Shown here one piece after another: positions 47,168 through 59,000 of a stretch of DNA of 64,000 nucleotides. This stretch comes from Sophora flavescens (Eukaryota; Streptophyta; Magnoliopsida; Fabales; Fabaceae): contig JAUPTC010000020.1 in NCBI GenBank assembly GCA_030762895.1, forward strand, positions 310,001-374,000. The letters run 5' to 3'. Position 1 is the first letter of the stretch. Each line of letters opens with the position of its first letter. The position numbers and the translations under genes are program-made. The notes under the pieces are model-generated. The model saw nothing but the letters and a program-made list of their open reading frames with translations, made no database searches and was not told the DNA's origin.

Positions 47168-50100
47168 TGTAATAGCAAAAACAATGATTGTAAAAGTTGT
47201 CTAATTTCCGTCTCTCTCTGGCTTGTGCGGCTGTAGACTGCTATTTATCTTTATTAATCCAGACCTAACCCTAGACAAAATTAAGAGCCTCTGAATAAGC
47301 TTTCCAACAATGTATCATAAGCCTTAATTGGGCTTAAGATGAGTAAGTTAGGCCCATTTAAGTGAAGGAACATCATGGATTGTGCACTGATCCGCGCCAG
47401 AGAACTCGGGACCCAATTTACCCTTGATTTTGGGCTAATTTTACAAATCTTGTGAAACCTGAAATTGTAGGTCTCTTCTTTAACTTTCTAGGGACAGCAA
47501 GATCACCAAAATCCGATATCTGTAGTTCTAGTTATGCTCTGCGCAAGGCAACAAGGTCAGGATAAGTGAAAAATCCAAAAATTAACAATGTTTGGCAATT
47601 AAGCCCAGTAATGTAAAAGCAAAAACAATGATTGTAAAAGTTGTCTAATTTCCGTCTCTCTCTAGCTTGTGCGGCTGTAAACTGCTATTTATGCTTATTA
47701 ATCCTGACCTAACCCTAGACCAAATTAAGGGCCTCTGAATAAGCTTTCCTATCATATGCCTTAATTGGTCTTAAGATGAGTAAGTTAGGTCCATTTAAGT
47801 GAAGGAACATCATGGACTGCGCACTGATCCGCTCCAGAGAACTCGGGACCCAATTTAGCCTTGATTTTGGCCTAATTTGACAATTCTTGTGAAACCTGAA
47901 ATTGTAGGTCTCTTCCTTATCTTTCTAGGGACAGCAGGATCACCAAAATCCGATATCTGTAGCTCTAGTTATGCCATGCGCAAGGCAACAAGGTCAGGAT
48001 GACTGACAAATCCAAAAATTAACAATGTTTAGCATTTAAGCCCAATAATGTAAAAGAAAAAACAATGCTAGAAAAAGTTGTCTAATTTTCATCTCTCTCT
48101 GGCTTGTGCGGCTAGAAAGATATTTATGCTTATTAATCCCGACCTAACCCTAGACCAAATTAAAGGCCTCCGAATAAGCTTTCCAACAAGGTATCATATG
48201 CCTTAATTGGGCTTGGATGAGTAAGTTAGGCCCATTTAAGTAAAGGAACAACATTGACTGCGCACTAATCCACACCAGAGGACTCGGGACCCAATTTAGC
48301 CATGATTTTGGCCTAATTTAACAATTCTTGTGATACCTGAAATTGTAGGTCTCTTCCCTATCTTTCTAGGGACAAGGTCACCAAAATCCGATATATGTAG
48401 CTCAAGTTATGTTCTGCGCAAGTCATCTTGGTCAGGATGAGTGAAAAATCCAAAAATAAACAATGTTTAGCAATTAAGCCCAATTAAGCAACATAATGTA
48501 AAAGCAAAAACAATGATTGTAAAAGTTGTCTAATTTTCGTCTCTCTCTGGCTTGAGCGGTTAGAAACTATTATTTATCCTCATTAATCCAGACCTAACCC
48601 TAGACCATATTAAGGGCCTCTGAATAAGCTTTCCAACAAGGTATCATATTCCTTAATTGGGCGTAAGATGAGTAAGTTAGGCCCATTTAAGTGAAGGAAC
48701 ATCATGGACTGTGCGCTGATCCGCGACAGAGAACTCGGAACCCAATTTAGCCTTTATTTTTGCCTAATTTGACAATTCTTGTGAAACCTCAAATTGTAGG
48801 TATCTTCCTTATCTTTCTAGGGACAGCAAGATCGCCAATATCCAATATCTGTAGCTCTAGTTATGCTCTGCGTGAGGCAACAAGGTCAGGATGAGTGAAA
48901 AATCCGAAAATTAACAATGTTTAGCAATTAAGCCCAATTAAGCCCATTAATGTAAAAGAAAAAACATTGATTGTAAAAGATGTCTAATTTCCATCTCTCT
49001 CTGGCTTGTGCTGCTCTAAACAACTATTTATGCTTATTAATCCTGACCTAACCCTAGACCAAATTAAGGGCCTCTGAATAAGCTTTCCAACAAGGTATCA
49101 TATGCCTTAATTGGGCTTAAGATGAGTAAGTTAGGCCCATTTAAGTGAAGGAACATCATGGATCTGCGCAGACCGATCCGTGCCAAAGAACTCGGGACCC
49201 AATTTAGCCTTGATTTTAGCCTAATTTAACAATTCTTGTGATACCTGAAATTGTAGGTCTCTTCCCTATCTTTCTAGGGACAACAAGATCACCAAAATCC
49301 GATATATGTAGCTCAAGTTATGCTCTGCGCAAGTCATCAAGGTCAAGATAAGTGAAAAATCCAAAAATAAACAATGTTTAGCAATTAAGCCCAATTAAGA
49401 AAAATAATGTAAAAGCAAAAACAATGATTGTACAAGTTGTCTAATTTCCGTCTCTCTCTGGCTTGTGCGGCTGTAAATTGCTATTTATCTTTATTAATCC
49501 AGACCTAACCCTAGACAAAATTAAGAGCCTCTGAATAAGCTTTCTAACAAGGTATCATATGACTTAATTGGGCTTAAGATGAGTAAGTTAGGCCCATTTA
49601 AGTGAAGGAACATCATGGATTGTGCACTGATCCGCGCCAGAGAACTCGGGACCCAATTTACCGTTGATTTTGGGCTAATTTTACAAATCTTGTGAAAACT
49701 GAAATTGTAGGTCTCTTCTTTATCTTTCTAGAGACAGCAAGATCACCAAAATCCGATATCTGTAGCTCTAGTTATGCTCTGCGCAAGGCAACAAGGTCAG
49801 GATAAGTGAAAAATCCAAAAATTAACAATGTTTGGGAATTAAGCCAAGTAATGTAAAAGCAAAAACAATGATTGTAAAAGTTGTCTAATTTCCGTCTCTC
49901 TCTAGCTTGTGCGGCTGTAAACTGCTATTTATGCTTATTAATCCTGACCTAACCCTAGACCAAATTAAGGGCCTCTGAATAAGCTTTCCAACAAGGTATC
50001 ATATGCCTTAATTGGTCTTAAGATGAGTAAGTTAGGTCCATTTAAGTGAAGGAACATCATGGATCGCCTTTGGTCCGCTCCAGAGAACTCGGGACCCAAT

Positions 50101-50554
50101 TTAGCCTTGATTTTGGCCTAATTTGACAATTCTTGTGACACCTGAAATTGTAGGTCTCTTCCTTATCTTTCTAGGGACAGCAGGATCACCAAAATCCGAT
50201 ATCTGTAGCTCTAGTTATGCCATACGCAAGGCAACAAGGTCGGGATGACTGACAAATCCAAAAATTAACAATGTTTAGCATTTAAGCCCAATAATGTAAA
50301 AGAAAAAACAATGCTAGTAAAAGTTATCTAATTTTCATCTCTCTCTGGCTTGTGCGACTCTAAAGATATTTATGCTTATTAATCCTGACCTAACCCTAGA
50401 CCAAATTAAAGGCCTCTGAATAAGCTTTCCAACAAGGTATCATATGCCTTAATTGGGCTTCGGATGAGTAAGTTAGGCCCATTTAAGTGAAGGAACATCA
50501 TTATTTGTGCACTAATCCACACCAGAGGACTCGGGACCCAATTTAGCCATGATA
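47168..50554 (+). repeat. Near-duplicate of 42256-45642 (offset 4912 bp)
   Basis: The order of variants is the same over about 3.4 kb, including rare changes such as AATGCTAGAAAAAG and CATATTCCTTAATTGGGCG. The copy stops at the N gap, almost where the other copy leaves the higher-order pattern. Confidence 0.75.
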
Positions 50555-51054
50555 NNNNNNNNNNNNNNNNNNNNNNNNNNNNNNNNNNNNNNNNNNNNNN
50601 NNNNNNNNNNNNNNNNNNNNNNNNNNNNNNNNNNNNNNNNNNNNNNNNNNNNNNNNNNNNNNNNNNNNNNNNNNNNNNNNNNNNNNNNNNNNNNNNNNNN
50701 NNNNNNNNNNNNNNNNNNNNNNNNNNNNNNNNNNNNNNNNNNNNNNNNNNNNNNNNNNNNNNNNNNNNNNNNNNNNNNNNNNNNNNNNNNNNNNNNNNNN
50801 NNNNNNNNNNNNNNNNNNNNNNNNNNNNNNNNNNNNNNNNNNNNNNNNNNNNNNNNNNNNNNNNNNNNNNNNNNNNNNNNNNNNNNNNNNNNNNNNNNNN
50901 NNNNNNNNNNNNNNNNNNNNNNNNNNNNNNNNNNNNNNNNNNNNNNNNNNNNNNNNNNNNNNNNNNNNNNNNNNNNNNNNNNNNNNNNNNNNNNNNNNNN
51001 NNNNNNNNNNNNNNNNNNNNNNNNNNNNNNNNNNNNNNNNNNNNNNNNNNNNNN
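50555..51054. other. Assembly gap of 500 N
   Basis: Exactly 500 undetermined bases, so the true length is unknown. The first monomer after it (51055-51440) is unusually divergent, with many small insertions and deletions, which suggests unpolished read sequence at the gap edge. Confidence 0.98.
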
Positions 51055-51429
51055 GGGTCCCAATTTAGCCTTGATTTGGTCTAATTTGACAATTATTGGC
51101 TGAAACCAGAAATTTGGAGGTCCCTTCCCTTGTCTTTCCCCTAAGGGAAACAAGATCGAAAATCCGAGACCGTGGCTCTAGTTATGCTACTGCGACCGAG
51201 GCACAGGTCGAGAAGAGTGAAAAATCTGAAAAATCTACGATGTTTAGAAATTATGCCTAATAATGTAAAGCAAAACAATGATTGTAAAAGTTGTCTAATT
51301 TTAGTCTCCTCCGGCTGTCGCGGTTTTAAGCCGCTATTTTTGCTTGTGTAATTGAAGTTACCTAGAACAAATTAAGGGCCTCTGAATAAGCTTTCCAACC
51401 AGGTATCATATGCCTTGGTGGGCTTAAGA

Positions 51430-54400
51430 TTAGTAAGTTGGCCCCACGTTAAAAGTGGAGGAACATCATGGGTGGCCGCAGGCTACGAGAGAACTCGAGA
51501 CCCAATTTAGCCTTGATTTTGGAATAATTTGACAATTATTGTGAAATCTAAAATTGTAGGTCTCTTCCTTATCTTTCTAGCGACAACAAGATCATCAAAA
51601 TCCGATATCTGTAGCACTAGTTATGCTCTGCGCAAGGTAACAAGGTCAGGAAGAGTGAAAAATCTAAAAAATAACGATGTTTAGAAATTATGCCTAATAT
51701 TGTAAAAGCAAAAACAATGATGGTAAAAGTTGTCTAATTTCCGTCTCACTCTAGCTTGTGCGGCTGTAAACTGCTATTTTTGCTTATTAATATTGACGTT
51801 ACCCTAGAACAAATTAAGGGCCTCTGAATAAGCTTTCCAACCAGGTATCATATGCCTTAATTGGGCTTAAGATTAGTAAGTTGGCCCCATTTAAGTGAGC
51901 GAACATCATGGACTGCGCACTGATCCGTGCTAGAGAACTCGAGATCCAATTTAGCCTTGATTTTGGCCTAATTTGATAATTCTTTGGAAATATTAAATTG
52001 TAGGTCTCTTCCTTATCTTTCTAGGGACAGCAAGATCACCAAAATCCGATATCTGTAGCTCTAGTTATACTCTGTGCAATGCAACAAGGTCGGGATTAGT
52101 GAAAAATCCAAAAATTAACAATGTTTGGCAATTAAGCCCAATAATGTAAAACCAAAAACAATGATTGTAAAAGTTGTCAAATTTCCGTCTCTCTCTGGCT
52201 TGTGCGGCTATAAACTGCTATTTTTGCTTATTAATCCCGACCTAACCCTAGACCAAATTAAGGGACTCTGAATAAGCTTTCCAACAAGGTATCATATGCC
52301 TTAATTGGGCTTAACATGAGTAAGTTAGGCCCATTTAAGTGAAAGAACATCATGGATTGCGCACTGATCCGCGGCAGAGAACTCGGGACCCAATTTAGCC
52401 TTGATTTTGGTCTAATTTGACAATTCTTGTGAAACCTGACATTGTAGGTCTCTTCCTTATCTTTCTAGGGACAAGAAAATCACCAAAATCCGATATCTGT
52501 GGCTCTAGTTATACCGCGCAAGGCAACAAGGCTCGGGATGAGTGAAAAATCCAAAATTAACAATGTTTAGCAATTAAGCCCAATAATGTAAAACCAAAAA
52601 CAATGATTGTAAAAGTTTGTCTAATTTCCTTCTCTCTCTAGCTTGTGCGGCTGTAAACTGCTATTTATGCTTTTTAATCCGGACCCAACCCTAGACCAAA
52701 TTAAGGGTCTCTGAATAAGCTTTCCAACAAGGTATCATATGCCTTAATTGGGCTTAAGATTAGTAAGTTAGGCCCATTTAAGTGAAGGAATATCATGGAT
52801 CACATCGATCCGCGACAGAGAACTTGGACCCAATTTAGCCTTGATTTTGGAATAATTTGACAATTCTTGTGAACCTGAAATTGTAGGTCCTTCCTTATCT
52901 TTCTAGGGATAGCAAGATCATCAAAATCTGATATCTGTAGCTCTAGTTATGCTCTGCACAAGGCAACAAGGTCAGGAAGAGTGAAAAATCCGAAAATTAA
53001 CAATGTTTATCAATTATGCCCAATAATGCAAAACCAAAAACAATGATTATAAAAGTTTGTCTAATTTCCGTCTCTCTGTAGCTTGTACGGCTGTAAACTG
53101 CTATTTATCCTTTTTAATCCCGACCAATCCCTAGACCAAATTAAGGGTCTCTGAATAAGCTTTCCAACAAGGTATCATATGCCTTAATTGGGCTTAAGAT
53201 TAGTAAGTTAGGCCCATTTAAGTGAAGGAATATCATGGACTGCGCACTGATCTGCGCCAGAGAACTCGGGACCCAATTTAGCCTTGATTTTGGAATAATT
53301 TGACAATTCTTGTGCACCTGAAATTGTAGGTCCCTTCCTTATCTTTCTAGGGACAGCAAGATCATCAAAATCCGATATCTGTAGCTTTAGTTATGCTCTG
53401 CACAAGGCAACAAGGTCAGGAAGAGTGAAAAATCAGAAAATTAACAAAGTTTAGCAATTATGCCCAATAATGCAAAAGCAAAAACAATGATTATAAAAGT
53501 TTGTCTAATTTCCGTCTCTCTGTAGCTTGTGCGGGTTTAAACTGGTATTTATCCATTTTAATCCCGACCAAACCCTAGACCAAATGAAGGGCCTCTGAAT
53601 AAGCTTTCCAACAAGGTATCATGTGCCTTAATTGGGCTTAAGATTAGTAAGTTAGGCCCATTTAAGTGAAGGAATATCATGGACAGCGCACTGATCCGCG
53701 CCAGAGAACTCGGGACCCAATTTAGCCTTGATTTTGGAATAATTTGTCAATTCTTGTGAACCTTAAATTGTAGGTCCCTTCCTTATCTTTCTAGGGACAG
53801 CAAGATCATCAAAATCCGATATCTGTAGCTCTAGTTATGCTATGCACAAGGCATAAGGTCAGGAAGAGTGAAAAATCCGAAAATTAACAATGTTTAGCAA
53901 TTATGCCCAATAATACAAAAGCAAAAACAATGATTATAAAAGTTGTCTAATTTCCGTCTCTCTGTAGCTTGTGCGGCTATAAACTGCTATTTATGTTTTT
54001 AATCCTGACCTAACCCCAGACCAAATTAGGGCCTCTGAATAAGCTTTCCGACAAGGTATCATATGCCTTAATTGGGCTTAAGATTAGTAAGTTAGGCCCA
54101 TTTAAGTGAAGGAATATCATGGACCTGCATAGCCGATCCGCGCCAGAGAACTCGGGACCCAATTTAGCCTTGATTTTGGAATAATTTGACAATTCTTGTG
54201 AACCTGAAATTGTAGGTCCCATCCTTATCTTTCTAGGGACAGTAAGATCATCAAAATCCGATATCTATAGCTCTAGTTATGCTCTGCGCAAGGCAACAAG
54301 GTCGGGATGAGTGAAAAATCCAAAAATTAACAATGTTTAGCAATTATGCCCAATAATGCAAAAGCAAAAACAATGATTATAAAAGTTTGTCTAATTTCCG

Positions 54401-56000
54401 TCTCTCTATAGCTTGTGCGGGTTTAAACTGCTATTTATCCATTTTAATCCCGACCAAACCCTAGACCAAATTAAGGGCCTCTGAATAAGCTTTCCAACAA
54501 GGTATCATATGCCTTAATTGGGCTTAAGATTAGTAAGTTAGGCCCATTTAAGTGAAGAAATATCATGGACAGCGCACTGATCCGCGCCAGAGAACTCGGG
54601 ACCCAATTTAGCCTTGATTTTGGAATAATTTGACAATTCTTGTGAACCCGAAATTGTAGGTCCCATCCTTATCTTTCTAGGGACAATAAGATCATCAAAA
54701 TCCGATATATGTAGCTCTAGTTATGCTCTGCACAAGGCACAAGGTCAGGAAGAGTGAAAAATCCGAAAATTAACAATGTTTAGCAATTATGCCCAATTAT
54801 GCCCAATAATATAAAAGTAAAAGCAATGATTGTAAAAGTTGTCTAATTTCCGTCTCTCTCTAGCTTGTGCGGCTGGAAACTGCTATTTATGCTTATTAAT
54901 CCTGACCTAACCCTTGACCAAATCAAGGGCCTTTGAATAAGCTTTCCAACAAGGCATCATATGCCTTAATTGGGCTTAAGATGAGTAAGTTAGGCACATT
55001 TAAGTGAAAGAACATCATGGACTGCACACTAACCCGTGCCAGAGAACTCGGGACCTAATTTAGCCTTGATTTTGGCCAAATTTGACAATTCTTGCGACAC
55101 CCGAAATTGTAGGTCTCTTCCTTATCTTTCTAGGGACTGCAAGATCACCAAAATCCGATATCTGTAGCTCCAGTTATGCTCTGCGCAAGGCAACAAGGTT
55201 AAGATAAGAGAAAAATCCGAAAATTAACAATGTTTTGTAATTAAGCCCAATTAATGCCAATAATGTAAAAGTAAAAACAATGATTGTAAAAGTTGTCTAA
55301 TTTCCATCTTTCTCAAGCTTGTGCTGCTGTAAACTTCTATTTTTGCTTATTAATCCTGACCTAACCCTAGACCAAATTAAGGGCCTCTGAATAAGCTTTC
55401 TAACAAGGTATCATATGCCTTAATTGGGCTTAAGATGAGTAATTTAGGCCCATTTAAGTGAAGGAACATCATGGTTTGCGCACTGATCCGCGCCAGAGAA
55501 CTCGGGACCCAATTTAGCCTTGATTTTGGTCTAATTTGACAATTCTTGTGACACTTGACATTGTAGGTCTCTTCCTTATCTTTCTAGGGACAGCAAGATC
55601 ACCAAAATCCGATATCTCGTAGCTCTAGTTATACTCTGCGATGGCAACTAGTCGGGATGAGTGAAAAATCCGAAAATTAACAATGTTTAGCAATTAAGCC
55701 CAATTAAGCCCAATAATGTAAAACCAAAAACAATGATTGTAAAAGTTGTCTAATTTCCTTCTCTCTCTAGCTTGTGCGGCTGTAAACTGCTATTTATGCT
55801 TTTTAATCCCGACCTAACCCTAGACCAAATTAAGGGCCTCTGAATAAGCTTTCCAACAAGGTATCATATGCCTTAATTGGGCTTAAGATTAGTAAGTTAG
55901 GCCCATTTAAGTGAAGGAATATCATGGACTGCGCACTGATCCGCGCCAGAGAACTCGGGACCCAATTTAGCCTTGATTTTGGAATAATTTGACAATTCTT
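51430..56000 (+). repeat. Satellite subfamily block with GATTAGTAAG / AATATCATGG variants
   Basis: Most monomers here share GATTAGTAAG (elsewhere GATGAGTAAG), GGAATATCATGG, TTTTGGAATAATTTG and a shorter GTGAACCTG. The shared variants mark a locally homogenised group different from the higher-order block to the left. Confidence 0.7.
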
Positions 56001-59000
56001 GTGAACCTGAAATTGTAGGTCCCTTCCTTATCTTTCTAGGGACAACAAGATTATCAAAATCCGATATCTGTAGCTCTAGTTATGCTCTGCACAAGGCAAC
56101 ATGGTCAGGAAGAGTGAAAAAATCCGAAAATTTACAATGTTTAGCAATTATGCCCAATAATGTAAAAGCAAAAACAATGATTGTAAAAGTTGTCTAATTT
56201 CCGTCTTTCTCAGGCTTGTGCTACTATAAACTGCTATTTTTGTTTATTAATCTTGACCTAACCCTAGACGAAATTAAGGGCCTCTGAATAAGCTTTCTAA
56301 CAAGGTATCATATGCCTTAATTGGGCTTAAGATGAGTAAATTAGGCCCATTTAAGTGAAGGAACATCATTGATTGTGCACTGATCCGCGCTAGAGAACTC
56401 GGGACCCAATTTAGCCTTGGTTTTGGTCTAATTTGACAATTCTTGTAAAACCTGACATTGTAGGTCTCTTCCTTATCTTTCTAGGGACAGCAAGATCAAC
56501 AAAATCCGATATCGGTAGCTCAAGTTATACTCTGCGCAAGGCAACAAGACTGGGATGAGTGAAAAATCCGAAAATTAACCATGTTTAGCAATTAAGCCCA
56601 ATTAAGCCCAATAATGTAAAAGCAAAAACAATGATTGTAAAAGTTGTCTAATTTCAGTCTCTCTCTGGCTTTTGCGGCTGTAAACTGCTATTTATGCTTA
56701 TTAATCCGGACCTAACCCTAGACCAAATTAAGGGCCTCTGAATAAGCTTTCCAACAAGGTATCATATGCCTTAATTCGGCTAAAGATGAGTAAGTAAGGC
56801 CCATTTAAGTAAAAGAACATCATGGAGGGAGCACTGATCCGTGCCAGAGAACTTGGGACCCGATTTAGCCTTGATTTGGGTCTAATTTGACAATTCTTGT
56901 GAAACCTGAAATTGTAGGACTCTTCCTTATCTTTCCAGGGACATCAAGATCACCAAAATCCGATATCTGTAGCTCTAGTTATGCTCTGCGCATGGAAACA
57001 AGAGTCGGAATGAGTGAAAAATCCGAAAATTAACTATGTTTAGCTATTAAGTCCAATTAAGCCCAATAATGTAAAACCAAAAATAATGATTGTAAAAGTT
57101 GTCTAATTTCCTTCTCTCTCGACTTGTGCGGCCATAAACTGCTATTTATGCTTATTAATTTTGACCTAACCCTAGACCAAATTAAGTTCCTCTGAATAAG
57201 CTTTCCAACAAAGTATCATATGCCTTAATTGGGCTTAAGATGAGTAAGTTAGGCCCATTTAAGTGAAGGACCATCATGGATTGCGCACGATCCGCGCGAG
57301 TACTCGGGAACCAATTTAGCCCTGATTTTGGTCTAATTTGACAATTATTGTGAAACCTGAAATTGTTGGTCTCTTCCTTATCTTTCTAGGGACAACAAGA
57401 TCACCAAAATCCGAAATATGTAGCTCTAGTTATGCTATGCGCAAGGCAAGAAGTCGGGATGAGTGAAAAATCCGAAAATAAACAAAGTTTAGCAATTAAG
57501 CCCGATAATGTAAAAGCAAAAACAATGATTGTAAAAGTTGTCTAATTTCCGTCTGTCTCTGGCTTGTGCGGCTGTAAACTGCTATTTATGCATATTAATC
57601 CTAACCAAATCCTAGACCAAATTAAGGGCCTCTGAATAAGCTTTCCAAGAAAGTATCATATGCCTCAATTGGGCTTAAGATTAGTATGTTAGGCCCATTT
57701 AAGTGAAGGAACATCATGGAACGCGCACTGATCCGCGCCAGAGAACTCGGGACCCAATTTAGCCTTGATTTTGGCCTAATTTGACAATTCTTGGGAAACC
57801 TGAAATTGTAGGACTCTTCCTTATCTTTCCAGGTACAGCAAGATCACCAAAATCTGAAATCTGTAGCTCTAGTTATGCTCTGCGCAAGGCAAGAAGTTGG
57901 GATGAGTGAAAAATCCGAAAATAAACAATGTTTAGCAATTAAGCACGATAATGTAAAAGCAAAAACAATGATAGTAAAAGTTGTCTAATTTCCGTCTCTC
58001 TCTGGCTTGTGCGGCTGTAAGCTGCTAATTATGCTTAATAATCCTGACCTAACCCTAGACCAAATTAAGGGCCTCTGAATAAGCTTTGCAACAAGGTATC
58101 ATATGCTTAATTGGGCTTAAGATGAGTATGTTAGGCCCATTTAGCGAAGGAACATCATGGCCGCCGATCCGCACCGAGAACTCGGACCCAATTTACCCTT
58201 GATTTCGACCTAATTTAACAATTATTGTGAAACCTGAAATTGTTGGTCTCTTCCTTATCTTTCTAGGGACAACAAAATCACCAAAATCCGATATCTGTAG
58301 CTCTTGTTATGCTCTGCGCAAGGCAACAGGTTCAGGATGAGTGAAAAATCCAAAAATTAACAATGTTTAGCAATTAAGCCCAATAATGTAAAAGCAAAAA
58401 CAATGATTGTAAAAGTTGTCTAATATCCGTCTCTCTATGGTTTGTTTGACTCTAAACTGCTATTAATACTTATTAATCCTGACCTAACCCTAGACCACAT
58501 TAAGGGCCTCTGAAAAAGCTTTCCCACCAGGTATCATATGCCATAGTTGGGCTTAAGATGTGTAAGTTGGGACCATTTAAGTGAAGGAACATCATGGACT
58601 GTGCCCTGATCCGCACAAGAGAACTCGGGACCCAATTTAGCCTTGATTTGGGCCTAATTTGACAATTTTTGTGAAATTGTAGGTCTCTTCCTTATCTTTC
58701 TAGGGACAGCAAGATCACCAAAATCTGATATCTGTAGCTCTAGTTATGCTCTGCGCAAGGCAACAATGTCAGGATGAGTGAAAAATCCGAAAATTAACAA
58801 TGTTTAGCAATTAAGCCCAATAATGTAAAAGCAAAAACAATGATTGTAAAAGTTGTCTAATTTCAGTCTCTCTCTGGCTTGTGCGGCTGTAAACTGCTAT
58901 TTATGCTTAGTAATCCTGACCTAACCATAGACCAAATTATGGGCCTCTAAATAAGCTTTCCAACAAGGTATCATATGCCTTAATTGGGCTTAAGATGAGT

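Noticed and set aside
50512..51153. Frames of 184-213 codons across the gap
   Set aside because: They consist almost wholly of undetermined bases.
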